A stretch of 64,000 bases of DNA. It comes from Paenibacillus sabuli (lineage in GTDB: Bacteria > Bacillota > Bacilli > Paenibacillales > Paenibacillaceae). The notes beneath the pieces are model-generated. The model was not told the DNA's origin and ran no database searches. It worked only from the letters and a program-made list of their open reading frames with translations. Positions 27,727 to 36,255 of the stretch are shown piece after piece; position 1 is the first letter of the stretch; each line of letters begins with the position of its first letter. Position numbers and translations under genes: made by a program. The stretch lies in contig NZ_JACXIZ010000011.1 in the NCBI RefSeq assembly GCF_014705605.1, positions 239,681 to 303,680 of the forward strand. Direction: 5' to 3'.

Positions 27727-28878
27727 ATGCAAAGGACTTCAAAAACAGTAGTGCTGTTGCTGCTTGCTCTGGTCCTGCTCGTAGCCGGCTGCGGTCAAGC
27801 GGCCAACAACGGCGGAAACGACAAAGGTTCCGGCAATGACGACAACGCGGCAGGCCACTCCGAATCCTCGACCGCCAGCGAGCTCGATCTGCCTGTCGCC
27901 ATTGCCGACAAGGACGAAATAAAAATTATGGTGATCCGGAAAATCGGCGGCGATGATCATACCGCGCAATTTTTGGCCGGAGCCAAGCAGGAAGGCGAAG
28001 CGCTCGGCTTCAAAGTCGACACCTTTGCCGCCAGCGGCAACGCTGCCGAATTTCACGACGCTATCGCGCAAGCCGCCGACGGCGACTACGATGGCGTCAT
28101 CATTTCCCACGGCGACGACCAGGCTTCGGTCGAAGGCGTGCAAAACTTCGTCGATAAAGGCATTCCGGTCGTCACGTTCGACTCGGCCGCCGAGATCGGC
28201 ACTATCGAAGGCGTGACCATGACCTCCCAGAACGACGAGCAGCTCGCGCAGCTCGCCTTGGACAAGCTGGTCGAGGAACAGGGCGAAGACGCCAACATTC
28301 TGTATCTATGGGTCGACGGCTTCCCGCCGATGGTGCGACGCAACGCCGTGTATCAGCAAGTATTGGCCGAGCATCCCGGCATCACGGAGCTGGCCCGCTT
28401 CGGAGTCGCCGCCGAAGACACCAGCGTACAGACCCAGAACGCCGTGGCCGCAATGCTGACGAAGTATCCGAAGGGCGAAATTGACGCCATTTTCGCTACG
28501 TGGGACTTTTTTGCGCAAGGAGCGGCACGGGCGATTGCAGAAGCGAATCGCAATGAAATCAAAATTTACGGCATCGACGTCTCGGGCCTCGACCTGCAGC
28601 TCATGCAAGAGGAGAACAGCTCCTGGGAAGCCACCGCCGCCGTCGACCCGAAAATGATCGGCGCCGTCAATGTCCGCCTGCTGGCCAAAAAAATTGCCGG
28701 CGAGGAGACGCCCGCCACGTACAATCTTGAACCGTCGCTCATTACGCGCGAGCAGTTGGCGCAATCGGACGAGCCTGTCAACATGATCAACCTCGCCGAG
28801 CTGATTCCCGGTTGGGGCATATCGGATGCATTCGAGGAAGATTGGATGATAGCGCTGAAAGAAGCAAACGAAAAATAA
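27727..28878 (+). CDS. Sugar-type ABC transporter substrate-binding lipoprotein
   Basis: Periplasmic-binding-protein fold of the ribose/galactose class (Peripla_BP_4). Signal peptide with lipobox LVLLVAGCGQA, then a Gly/Asn/Asp-rich linker, then IMVIRKIGGDDHTAQFLAGA and AADGDYDGVIISHGDD. Length 383. ATG 27727 follows AAGGAGAG by nine bases; an ATG 13 codons earlier precedes that site. First gene of a three-gene importer operon. The ligand cannot be told: no sugar kinase, isomerase or regulator gene accompanies it. Confidence 0.9.
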   Translation: MQRTSKTVVLLLLALVLLVAGCGQAANNGGNDKGSGNDDNAAGHSESSTASELDLPVAIADKDEIKIMVIRKIGGDDHTAQFLAGAKQEGEALGFKVDTFAASGNAAEFHDAIAQAADGDYDGVIISHGDDQASVEGVQNFVDKGIPVVTFDSAAEIGTIEGVTMTSQNDEQLAQLALDKLVEEQGEDANILYLWVDGFPPMVRRNAVYQQVLAEHPGITELARFGVAAEDTSVQTQNAVAAMLTKYPKGEIDAIFATWDFFAQGAARAIAEANRNEIKIYGIDVSGLDLQLMQEENSSWEATAAVDPKMIGAVNVRLLAKKIAGEETPATYNLEPSLITREQLAQSDEPVNMINLAELIPGWGISDAFEEDWMIALKEANEK

Positions 28879-28974
28879 AGCCACCGCACGGCAAGCCCGT
28901 ATGGCACGGCAGGCGTTCCTTTCCCCCCGGGGAGGGAGCGCCTTGTCGATTTTAAATGAAAGGAAGAATGAGCG

Positions 28975-30498
28975 ATGACGGAGAAGCAGCCCGGCAAGCT
29001 GGAAATGCAGGACATCTCGATCGCTTTTCCGGGTGTGCAGGCGCTGAAGGACATGCATTTTTGCGCCGAGCGCGGCCGTGTCCACGCGCTGATCGGCGCC
29101 AACGGCGCCGGCAAATCAACCCTGATGAAAATATTGGGCGGCGCTTACGATCATTACACCGGAACGATCAAGATCGATGGCGCTGCCGCGGCAATTCGCT
29201 CGCCTCGCAATGCCAAGACGCTTGGGATCCAGGTCGTCTATCAAGAAGTAGACACTGCGCTGATTCCCAGCCTGAGCGTCGGCGAAAACCTGATGCTCGA
29301 GCAGCTCGTTCACGACATGAAGGGCCGTCATCTCGTGCGCTGGCGCACGCTGCATCGCAGCGCGCAGCAGCAGCTCGACCGGCTGCAGGTCCGGGTCGAT
29401 TCGCGCAAGCTTGTTCAGGACCTTACCTTGGCCGAGAAGCAAATGGTGCTCATTGCCCGCGCAGCCTCCCTCGAATGCCGCTATCTTGTGCTCGACGAGC
29501 CGACAGCCCCGCTGAGCAGCGCAGAGACGGCCGAGCTGTTTCGACTCGTACGCGAGCTGAAGGCAAGCGGCGTCGGCATCATTTTTATCTCGCACCGGCT
29601 GCCCGAGCTGTATGACATCTGCGACGACATTACGATCATGCGGGACGGCCGCTTCGTGCTGCGCGAGCGTCTGCAGGCGCTGCGCCAGGAAGAGATCGTG
29701 GAGCATATGCTGGGCGCCCGCATGGAGCTGCAGTTCCCCCGGTCCAGCAGGCGAATCGGAGAGCCGCTCCTCGAGGTGCGTCAGCTGCGGGACCCCGGAC
29801 GGCTCGACGCAATCGATCTCTCGATTCGCAAAGGCGAAATTGTCGGTCTCGCCGGACTCGTCGGCGCCGGCAAGACCGAGCTATGCCGGGCGTTGTTCGG
29901 CGCCTCTCGCACCGCGATGGGCGAGGTCGTCCTCGACGGGCGAGCGTCAGCGCGCGCCCGAACGCCCTATCAAGCAGTGCGCCGAGGCTTTGCCCTCGTC
30001 CCCGAGGAACGGCGCAAAGAAGGCATCCTGGTCCAAGAGTCGGTCGGGGCCAATCTGACAGTCCCCACACTCGGTCGCTACAGCCTGGTCGGGAGCTGGA
30101 TACGACGCGGGCGGGAGCGCCGTGCGGCCGAAGCCATGATCGGTCGTCTCGGCATCAAGACACCGAGCGCGCAGACCAGGGCCGGCAATCTGTCCGGCGG
30201 CAACCAGCAAAAAATCGCAATCGGCAAATGGCTGCTCGCCGACGCGGCGGTGTATCTATTCGACGAGCCGACCAAAGGCGTCGATGTCGGAGCGAAGCGA
30301 GACATTTTCCAGCTCGTGGACGAGCTGGCCCAACGCGGCAAGTGCGTGCTGTACGCCACCAGTGAGCTATCCGAGATCGTCGGCATCACCGATCGCGTCT
30401 ATGTCATGTACGACGGAAAAATCGTCAAGGAGCTGGAAACAGCGGCGACGACAGAAGAAGAACTGCTGTTCTACAGCACAGGAGGCGGAGCAACGTGA
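28975..30498 (+). CDS. Sugar-type ABC transporter ATP-binding protein (two ATPase domains)
   Basis: RbsA/MglA-type protein of 507 residues with two ATPase halves. First half: Walker A GANGAGKST near residue 43, and a degenerate signature LTLAEKQMV near 150. Second half: shortened P-loop GLVGAGKTE near 303 and signature LSGGNQQK near 405. This asymmetry is normal for the family. ATG 28975 behind AAAGGAAG. Its last bases overlap the permease start (GTGA), so the two are translationally coupled. Confidence 0.94.
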   Translation: MTEKQPGKLEMQDISIAFPGVQALKDMHFCAERGRVHALIGANGAGKSTLMKILGGAYDHYTGTIKIDGAAAAIRSPRNAKTLGIQVVYQEVDTALIPSLSVGENLMLEQLVHDMKGRHLVRWRTLHRSAQQQLDRLQVRVDSRKLVQDLTLAEKQMVLIARAASLECRYLVLDEPTAPLSSAETAELFRLVRELKASGVGIIFISHRLPELYDICDDITIMRDGRFVLRERLQALRQEEIVEHMLGARMELQFPRSSRRIGEPLLEVRQLRDPGRLDAIDLSIRKGEIVGLAGLVGAGKTELCRALFGASRTAMGEVVLDGRASARARTPYQAVRRGFALVPEERRKEGILVQESVGANLTVPTLGRYSLVGSWIRRGRERRAAEAMIGRLGIKTPSAQTRAGNLSGGNQQKIAIGKWLLADAAVYLFDEPTKGVDVGAKRDIFQLVDELAQRGKCVLYATSELSEIVGITDRVYVMYDGKIVKELETAATTEEELLFYSTGGGAT

Positions 30499-31487
30499 AG
30501 ACGGCAACTGCGGCTAAGCCCGGCTTCGGCAGCCGGATGCTGCACTTTTTATACAACTACGGCACATTGATCACCATCGTTTTGATTGTCGCTGTATTTA
30601 GCCTGTCTACGGACAGATTCCTGACCGGAGACAATATGATCAACATCTTTCGTTCTATTGCGGTTGTGACCATTATCGCCATTGGCTTGACGATTTCGCT
30701 GGCGGCGGGCGGCTTTGACCTCTCGATCGGCTCCACCGCTTCGATCGGCAACGCCATCGTGATCTCGATGTTCGTCTGGCACGGTCAGGGACTTGGCGTT
30801 GCCGTAGCCGTTACAATATTTTTCTGTCTTCTGGTCGGGCTGGTGAACGCCCTGCTCGTCATTAACTTCAGAATTCAGGACATGCTCATGACGCTCGCCA
30901 CGATGTTCGTCTTCCAGGGCGTGGCGATGACGTATACGCGCGGCGCCACAGTCTCGCAAAATATGATCATGTCCGACGGCAGCTACGCCGAAGGCGTCAT
31001 TCCCACCCTCTTCGGCACGCTCGGCAAGGTGCCCTGGATCATCGTCATCATGCTCGTCATCGTCGTGCTCGTCCATGTCGGCTTGACCTATACCAAGCAG
31101 GGCCGCTATCTGTATATGATCGGCGGCAATCGCGAAGCGGCCGAGCTATCCGGCATTGCCGTGTCGCGCTATCGGTTAATGGCCTATCTGCTGTCGGCCC
31201 TGTTCGCCGGCATTGGCGGCATGATGCTCGGCGCCCGCATTCTGAGTGCGGAGGTCAGCTCCGGCGCCCCCTATCTCATGGACGCGGTAGCGGCGGCCTT
31301 TATCGGCTATTCCGTGCTGGGGGCGGGCAAGCCGAATGCGCTCGGCACATTCGCCGGCGCGGTATTGATCGGTCTGCTGCAGAACGGCCTTGTCATGCTG
31401 TCCGTCTCCTATTATGCAATGGACATCGTCAAAGGCTCGGTGCTTGCATTGGCGCTGGCGCTCACGTATTACCGACGCAGCCGCTAG
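30495..31487 (+). CDS. Sugar-type ABC transporter permease
   Basis: RbsC/MglC-type inner-membrane permease of 330 residues with about nine or ten membrane segments. Landmarks: VVTIIAIGLTISLAAGGFDLSIG near the N terminus and IGGNREAAELSGIAVSRYR near residue 210, the loop that contacts the ATPase. GTG start at 30495 inside the previous stop; GGAGGCGGAG serves as the binding site. It ends three bases before the stop of the convergent chromate transporter gene, with no obvious terminator between. Confidence 0.93.
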   Translation: MKTATAAKPGFGSRMLHFLYNYGTLITIVLIVAVFSLSTDRFLTGDNMINIFRSIAVVTIIAIGLTISLAAGGFDLSIGSTASIGNAIVISMFVWHGQGLGVAVAVTIFFCLLVGLVNALLVINFRIQDMLMTLATMFVFQGVAMTYTRGATVSQNMIMSDGSYAEGVIPTLFGTLGKVPWIIVIMLVIVVLVHVGLTYTKQGRYLYMIGGNREAAELSGIAVSRYRLMAYLLSALFAGIGGMMLGARILSAEVSSGAPYLMDAVAAAFIGYSVLGAGKPNALGTFAGAVLIGLLQNGLVMLSVSYYAMDIVKGSVLALALALTYYRRSR

Positions 31488-31490
31488 AGA

Positions 31491-32021
31491 CTAGGACAAA
31501 AAGATCCCGCCGTATACAAAGGCCGCCACGATCAGCAGCGCCGGATGGATGCCGCGAAATTTCATCAAATAAAGCGCCGCCGCCGCGATTCCGGCAAACT
31601 GCCAGAACCCGATCGTAAGCACCGACTCGCGCAGGCTGGTCCACGTCACCATTAGCATCATCACCGCAATGACCGGCTGCACGAGCAGCGTCATCCCCTT
31701 CACCGAAGACGATTGCTTGTAGCGCTGCAGCAGCTTGAGCAGCAGGATGAGCGCGATCGCCGACGGTGCGACCGTCCCGAGCAGCGCTGCCGTCGCGCCG
31801 AGCCAGCCGCCGACGTCATAGCCGACGAATGCCGCGATCTTGGTGGCGATCGGTCCGGGAAGGGCGTTGCCGAGCGCCAGCATATTCGAGAACTCCGTGC
31901 TGCTCATCCAGCCGGCATGGTCGACGACCTCGCGATACATGAGCGGGATCGAAGCCGGTCCGCCGCCGTAGCCGAAAATATTCGCCAGCATAAAGCGGAT
32001 AAAAAGCTCTACCCATTCCAT
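31491..32021 (-). CDS. Chromate transporter, second half-size subunit (CHR family)
   Basis: Single-domain CHR protein of 176 residues with about six membrane segments. The conserved motif FGYGGGPASIPLM lies at residues 15-27 and NALPGPIATKIAAFVGYD follows. It works as a pair with the upstream gene, as in the B. subtilis YwrB/YwrA (Chr3N/Chr3C) proteins, exporting chromate. ATG 32021 behind GAGGGGGG, overlapping the preceding gene by 13 bases. A longer upstream reading gives no membrane-protein-like sequence. Confidence 0.9.
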   Translation of the reverse strand: MEWVELFIRFMLANIFGYGGGPASIPLMYREVVDHAGWMSSTEFSNMLALGNALPGPIATKIAAFVGYDVGGWLGATAALLGTVAPSAIALILLLKLLQRYKQSSSVKGMTLLVQPVIAVMMLMVTWTSLRESVLTIGFWQFAGIAAAALYLMKFRGIHPALLIVAAFVYGGIFLS

Positions 32022-32674
32022 GGCAGTCCCCCCTCGCGATCGGGCCGCCTGGGACGCGCTTTCCAGCGCGCCTTGACCCGATGATGGAACGCGCCGTAGA
32101 CCAAATAGGCAAAAATGACAATCGCCGGGTGCAGACCCGCGAGCTGCAGCAAGGCGAACGCACCGGCAAAAAGCCCGACGCCCAGCCACAAGCCAAGTCC
32201 CTTCACCGCCTTCTCTCCGAATTCATAGGCCATGACCCCGAGCATGACCGCGACCACCGGCACGACGCCGGCGATCATGCCCTGAATAATCGGGGACGAT
32301 TGAAAAAACGCCATGAACGCATACAGACCGATCATCGCCGCTCCCGTCGGCACAATATGCGCCGCCACCCCCACTGCGCCGCCGGGCCAGCCGCACAGCC
32401 GGTACCCGAGATACGCCGCCAGCTTGGTCGCGATCGGTCCCGGCAGCGTATTGGCAATCGCCAGTACCTCGCCGAATTCGTCGTCGTCCATCCACTTGAA
32501 GCGGGTCACCGCCTCATGGCGAATGAGCGGAATCGTCGCTGGCCCTCCGCCGTAACCGACCAGCCCGGTGCGCAATAGCGCAATGCACAGCTCCTTGTAC
32601 CGCACTGCCGCCGCAGTTTTTTCAATCGGCTTTGCCTCTTTTGCGGTCAGCGCTCCGCCCGCTTCTTCTCCCAT
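32009..32674 (-). CDS. Chromate transporter, first half-size subunit (CHR family)
   Basis: Single-domain CHR protein of 221 residues with motif VGYGGGPATIPLI near residue 40 and NTLPGPIATKLAAYLGY near 75; about six membrane segments. It has a charged N-terminal extension of 25 residues and a basic tail. The pair of half-size proteins replaces the single 400-residue ChrA of other bacteria. An Lrp-type regulator gene lies 16 bases upstream, as in the B. subtilis ywrC-ywrB-ywrA cluster. Confidence 0.9.
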   Translation of the reverse strand: MGEEAGGALTAKEAKPIEKTAAAVRYKELCIALLRTGLVGYGGGPATIPLIRHEAVTRFKWMDDDEFGEVLAIANTLPGPIATKLAAYLGYRLCGWPGGAVGVAAHIVPTGAAMIGLYAFMAFFQSSPIIQGMIAGVVPVVAVMLGVMAYEFGEKAVKGLGLWLGVGLFAGAFALLQLAGLHPAIVIFAYLVYGAFHHRVKARWKARPRRPDREGGLPWNG

Positions 32675-32690
32675 GTAGGTCCATCCTTTC

Positions 32691-33137
32691 TTATAGCCGC
32701 ATCCCCATGCGGCTTTTGTAGCGCTTGATCAGCACTTGGCAGTCCACGCTCCGCACGCCCGGCAAGTTGTACAAGCGATGCTGGAGGAACGCCTCCATCT
32801 CCTTGTTGCCGGCAAACAAACCATGCATATGCAGCTTGCTCGGACCGGACATATGGTAGAGGCTCGTCACCTCGGGCTCCTCCGCCAGCCGATCCGCGAT
32901 CTCCATCAGGCTGGCAGGCTCCGCTTCCACGTTAAAAAACGCGGACACCGTAATGCCCAGCTTCTCCGGATTGATGATGCAGGCAAATCGTTCGATCACG
33001 CCGCTCTCCTGCAGCGCCGTTACGCGCCCCTGCACCGCTACGCGCGAGAGCCCGACCTCCTTGGCAAGCTCGGTGTAAGAAGTCCGGCTGTTGGCATTCA
33101 ATGCGCTGAGCAGTCGGCGATCAATGTCATCCAGCAC
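32691..33137 (-). CDS. Lrp/AsnC-family regulator of the chromate transporter operon
   Basis: 148-residue regulator: winged helix-turn-helix ([19 protein letters not shown]) then the RAM ligand domain. I chose GTG 33137, which gives the family-typical start [13 protein letters not shown] and has GGAGG seven bases upstream. Upstream ATG codons (33158, 33176) lack a spaced binding site and lie close to the predicted transcription start. Operon position before the chr pair matches B. subtilis YwrC, linked to chromate response. The inducer here is not known. Confidence 0.87.
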   Translation of the reverse strand: MLDDIDRRLLSALNANSRTSYTELAKEVGLSRVAVQGRVTALQESGVIERFACIINPEKLGITVSAFFNVEAEPASLMEIADRLAEEPEVTSLYHMSGPSKLHMHGLFAGNKEMEAFLQHRLYNLPGVRSVDCQVLIKRYKSRMGMRL

Positions 33138-33204
33138 GGGATTTCCTCCATTTTCCATATTCCTTCGAATCCCTTCCATTCCGTATTCGTTCAATTCGAA
33201 ATAA

Positions 33205-33232
33205 ATTATATCATTTCTCTTTCGATTTGCAA
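33205..33232 (-). promoter_or_regulatory. SigA-type promoter of the Lrp-chr operon
   Basis: Minus strand TTGCAA (33227-33232), 16 bases, TATAAT (33205-33210). The start site near 33198 supports the late GTG start of the regulator. Confidence 0.75.
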
Positions 33233-33299
33233 TTAAAAATTAAATTTTGATTTATTTTCGAAAACAACCATCCTCCTTGATTCCTGTAGGTTTTTTAAT

Positions 33300-33328
33300 T
33301 CGACAATGGACGGACTCTTTATTATAAT
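33300..33328 (+). promoter_or_regulatory. SigA-type promoter of the MraY/WecA-family gene
   Basis: TCGACA (33300-33305), 17 bases, TATAAT (33323-33328). It overlaps the first codons of the longest possible reading of the gene and so argues for a later start. Confidence 0.6.
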
Positions 33329-33374
33329 TAAGCTTAGCGAAAAAAAGCGAAATTCCAGATTTCATCTTCCTTTG

Positions 33375-34346
33375 GTGGTGAGAACAATTCTTTACCTTTT
33401 GACCTTGCTCATTGCTTTTGCCGTCGTATACGTGCTGATCCCCCCGCTTAGCCGGCTCGCCTTTCGTCTTGATTTTGTGGACAAGCCCAGAGCCGGCGTA
33501 GAGCGCAAGCTGCACCGCGAGCCGATTCCGCTCACCGCCAGCTATGCGATATTTGTCGGTTTTTTTGCCGCTTATGTGCTGATTGCCCGCGATTTATCGT
33601 GGGAGACGGCCGCACTCTTCGGCGGCGGCGTGCTGCTTTTGTCGATCGGCACGCTCGACGACTGGTTCAAGACCAAGGGCAAGGATTTCCCCGCCTTGCC
33701 GAAATTGCTCGTGCAGGTGTCGGCCGCCGTGCTCGTCTATGCGGCGGGCATCAAGTTCAGCGGCTTCTTCAACCCGTTCACCGAGCAGTACGTGATGCTG
33801 CCGGTGTGGCTGCAATTCACGCTGACGATCCTGTGGATATTTGGCGTAACGACCGTCATCAATTTCTCGGACGGCATGGACGGCCTTGCAGGCGCGCTCT
33901 CGGCAATCTCCGGCGCGACGCTGTTCATCGTCGCTCTGGCGATGGGCCAGAGCGGCTCCGCGATCATGGCGGCGGCGCTGGTCGGCGTCACGCTCGCTTA
34001 CTTGCGCTTTAACAAGCCGCCGGCCAAGGTGTTTATGGGCGATGCGGGCGCAACCTTCCTGGGCTTTGTCCTGGCGGTCATCGCCCTCGACGGCGCGTTC
34101 AAGCAGGCCACCGTCCTGTCGCTGTTCATCCCGATTCTGGCGCTCGGGGTGCCGATCTTCGACAATCTGTTCGTCGTCGCCAGACGCTTTTTGCAGGGCA
34201 AGTCGATCTATCAGGCCGACGCAAGCCAAGCCCATTACCGGCTGCTGCGAGCAGGCTTGACGACCAAGCAGGTCGTCGCCTTCCTCTGCCTGATCAGCGC
34301 TTGTCTGAGCCTCTCCTCGATTGTGCTGCTGCTGTTGGAGGTATGA
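33375..34346 (+). CDS. MraY/WecA/TagO-family polyprenyl-phosphate sugar-1-phosphate transferase
   Basis: Multi-membrane-pass enzyme expected to attach a sugar-1-phosphate from a UDP-sugar to undecaprenyl phosphate, starting a wall-polymer or capsule chain. Family motifs: GTLDDWFKTKGKDF, NFSDGMDGLAG and FMGDAGATFLGF. Two motifs are altered: the usual PRxGG near the N terminus reads HREPIPLTASYA, and the usual HxHHR motif reads SQAHYR. Substrate choice may therefore differ. The start is unsure: GTG 33375 is used because a promoter covers an ATG at 33306, but no strong binding site is seen. About 323 residues. Confidence 0.82.
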   Translation: MVRTILYLLTLLIAFAVVYVLIPPLSRLAFRLDFVDKPRAGVERKLHREPIPLTASYAIFVGFFAAYVLIARDLSWETAALFGGGVLLLSIGTLDDWFKTKGKDFPALPKLLVQVSAAVLVYAAGIKFSGFFNPFTEQYVMLPVWLQFTLTILWIFGVTTVINFSDGMDGLAGALSAISGATLFIVALAMGQSGSAIMAAALVGVTLAYLRFNKPPAKVFMGDAGATFLGFVLAVIALDGAFKQATVLSLFIPILALGVPIFDNLFVVARRFLQGKSIYQADASQAHYRLLRAGLTTKQVVAFLCLISACLSLSSIVLLLLEV

Positions 34347-34358
34347 TTGCGGGGGCAG

Positions 34359-34403
34359 GCCCCGGTCCCGACCTTGCGGGACCGGGGCTGTTTGCTTTGT
34401 TTG
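34359..34403 (+). terminator. Rho-independent terminator of the MraY/WecA-family gene
   Basis: Perfect 12-bp arms GCCCCGGTCCCG and CGGGACCGGGGC with a six-base loop, then the T-rich tract TGTTTGCTTTGTTTG. Confidence 0.85.
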
Positions 34404-34510
34404 CCCCGCAGCGGCCAAGCCGCGATTCAAGCCCCCTTTGTTTCGGTTATACCCTTTATAAACTGTCGCATACTATAGGAATAGCAGATCCAAGAGCAGG
34501 GGGGAAGACC

Positions 34511-35410
34511 ATGACAAAAAGCCGCGTTTCGTTCGGCGATTTCGTACAAGAGCTGTATAGCCGCTTCCAGGATGACGAGGTTCCTGCGCTCGGTGCGCAA
34601 CTGACGTATTATTTGATTCTCGCTTTTTTTCCATTTCTCATCTTCCTCGTCACCGTGATCGGCTACACGCAGGTATCGGAGCAAGAGGTCATCGATGCGA
34701 TAGCCAGCTTTATGCCCGCCGATTCCGCGACGATGGTGACCACGATCCTCGATGAAGTACGCGAGAACGGCAGCGGCACCTTGCTGAGCGTCGGCATGCT
34801 CGCCACGTTTTGGGCCGCCTCCAACGGCATCAACGCCATTATCAAAGGACTGAACAAAGCGTACGACGAGGAAGAAAACCGACCGTTCTGGAAGGTTCGC
34901 GGCATCTCGCTGCTGTCGACCGTCGTGCTGGCGCTGATCATCATCACATCCATGCTAATGCTTATTTTCGGACAAGTCATTGGCGAGCAAGTGTTTCGCT
35001 TGCTCAATTATCCGTCCGGCTTCGATCCGGTCTGGACGATCGCCCAATATATCATACCGCTGCTGATTATGGTCGGGGTGTTCATGCTGCTGTACAAAAT
35101 TACGCCCAACCGATTTTTGACCTTCCGGGACGTATTGCCCGGCTCGCTGTTTGCGACGCTGGGCTGGATCGTCACCTCGCTTGCGTTCTCGTTCTATGTG
35201 AGCCAGTTCGGCAATTACTCCAAGACGTACGGCAGCATCGGCGGCATTATCGTGCTGTTGATCTGGCTGTACTTAAGCTCCATCATCATTCTGCTCGGCG
35301 GCGAAATCAATGCGGCGCTCGCCTTCATCCGCGAGGGCAAGCGCAAGCAGAGCAGCAAGGCCTTCGCCCTCGATCTGCCATTTTTCAGAAAAAACAAGCC
35401 CGTCGAGTAA
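34511..35410 (+). CDS. YihY/BrkB-family membrane protein
   Basis: 299-residue membrane protein with about six membrane segments. The N terminus carries the family region VPALGAQLTYYLILAFFPFLIFL; SKTYGSIGGIIVLLIWLYLSS near residue 235 and GGEINAAL are the C-terminal landmarks. The family was once called RNase BN, but the E. coli protein is not a nuclease; its function is unsettled. ATG 34511 follows GGGGGA; longer readings run through the upstream terminator. Confidence 0.9.
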   Translation: MTKSRVSFGDFVQELYSRFQDDEVPALGAQLTYYLILAFFPFLIFLVTVIGYTQVSEQEVIDAIASFMPADSATMVTTILDEVRENGSGTLLSVGMLATFWAASNGINAIIKGLNKAYDEEENRPFWKVRGISLLSTVVLALIIITSMLMLIFGQVIGEQVFRLLNYPSGFDPVWTIAQYIIPLLIMVGVFMLLYKITPNRFLTFRDVLPGSLFATLGWIVTSLAFSFYVSQFGNYSKTYGSIGGIIVLLIWLYLSSIIILLGGEINAALAFIREGKRKQSSKAFALDLPFFRKNKPVE

Positions 35411-35422
35411 ACGACGGGCTTG
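35395..35422. terminator. Convergent hairpin terminator
   Basis: Perfect 11-bp arms CAAGCCCGTCG and CGACGGGCTTG, loop of six. On the minus strand it is followed by TTTTTT, ending the unknown gene pair; on the plus strand it overlaps the yihY stop codon with only a weak T run. Confidence 0.75.
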
Positions 35423-35426
35423 GGTT

Positions 35427-35753
35427 CTAAATGAGCCTATTCAGTTCGACGCGCACAGAAGGGTCGGCCAGAATCGTCTGCAGGAATTGCTTGCCGCTCA
35501 TGCCGACCTCCTCTTCGATATGACTTGCCTCGACGGCCGCATAGGCCTGGTGCAAGTTGTTGTCGTACCAGTCCGCCGTGTAATCCGCATCGTTATGCAC
35601 TACCTGCCGCAGCACGAAATCCTGCTCGTCGCCCCTGCATATCCGGGCGAGCATCGTGCGCCCCTGACGGTCGCCGGTCGCCACCTCGACCTCCGCGCAC
35701 AGCACGCCGTCAAGCTTGAGGACTCGCCGCACTTCAGCCTTGCCGATCGTCAC
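35427..35753 (-). CDS. Unknown protein, 108 residues
   Basis: I do not recognise this protein. It is soluble and acidic, with a beta-rich first half (VLKLDGVLCAEVEVATGDR) and a helical second half (NNLHQAYAAVEASHIEEEV). No Cys pairs, signal peptide or membrane segment. GTG 35753 follows GGGAGGG. It lies 15 bases after the other small gene of the pair and shares its terminator, so the two are one operon. Confidence 0.65.
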   Translation of the reverse strand: MTIGKAEVRRVLKLDGVLCAEVEVATGDRQGRTMLARICRGDEQDFVLRQVVHNDADYTADWYDNNLHQAYAAVEASHIEEEVGMSGKQFLQTILADPSVRVELNRLI

Positions 35754-35768
35754 GCCGCTCGCCCTCCC

Positions 35769-36107
35769 CTATCCACGCACATTCAGATGCATCGATTCAA
35801 TATGCGCCCTTGTCTCATCCGTTCCAAGCTCGTGCAGCAAGTTGTAGATTTTTTCAATGAAAAATTGCGTCGTCGAGGACATCTGCTGCTGCGTCGCGCT
35901 CCCGAACGGATGCAGCGAAAAATGCCACGTCTCTGCCTCATCCCAGCTGGAGAGCTCCTCGAACAGCTCCTGCAGCCGATTCAATTCTTCTTCGTTGGCC
36001 CGAATGATCAGCTCGTACGATGCCGCCTCCGGATCCTCAAGAATTTGCCCTGCGCCGACGGATACGTAATACGTTTTGCGTGCTGCCTTCGCCTGCGTAT
36101 CGTCCAC
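35769..36107 (-). CDS. Unknown protein, 112 residues
   Basis: I do not recognise this protein. It is soluble, with a short basic N terminus then KTYYVSVGAGQI and an alpha-beta pattern (SYELIIRANEEELNRLQELF), ending in helices. GTG 36107 follows GAGGAGG by about ten bases. First gene of a two-gene operon, divergent from the asparagine synthetase gene. Conservation of the pair would need to be checked by database search. Confidence 0.65.
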   Translation of the reverse strand: MDDTQAKAARKTYYVSVGAGQILEDPEAASYELIIRANEEELNRLQELFEELSSWDEAETWHFSLHPFGSATQQQMSSTTQFFIEKIYNLLHELGTDETRAHIESMHLNVRG

Positions 36108-36192
36108 GTCCTGCTCGCCTCCTCGTCCAAGCCGCTACCCGGCTCTTCCGCATAGCATCCCCCTCCGGGCAGACATTTTATTCCCGCCCGGT

Positions 36193-36220
36193 GCATATAT
36201 CTCTGAGACCCGGGTATAAC
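36193..36220 (+). promoter_or_regulatory. Candidate SigE-like promoter of the asparagine synthetase gene
   Basis: GCATATA (36193-36199) fits the SigE -35 pattern KMATATW fully. The -10 candidate GGTATAAC, 13 bases on, fits CATACANT poorly; TATAAC could instead be a SigA -10 without a good -35. asnO is a sporulation gene in B. subtilis. Confidence 0.25.
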
Positions 36221-36255
36221 GCCCTGCAATATTCGACAGAGAGGAATGAAGCAGC

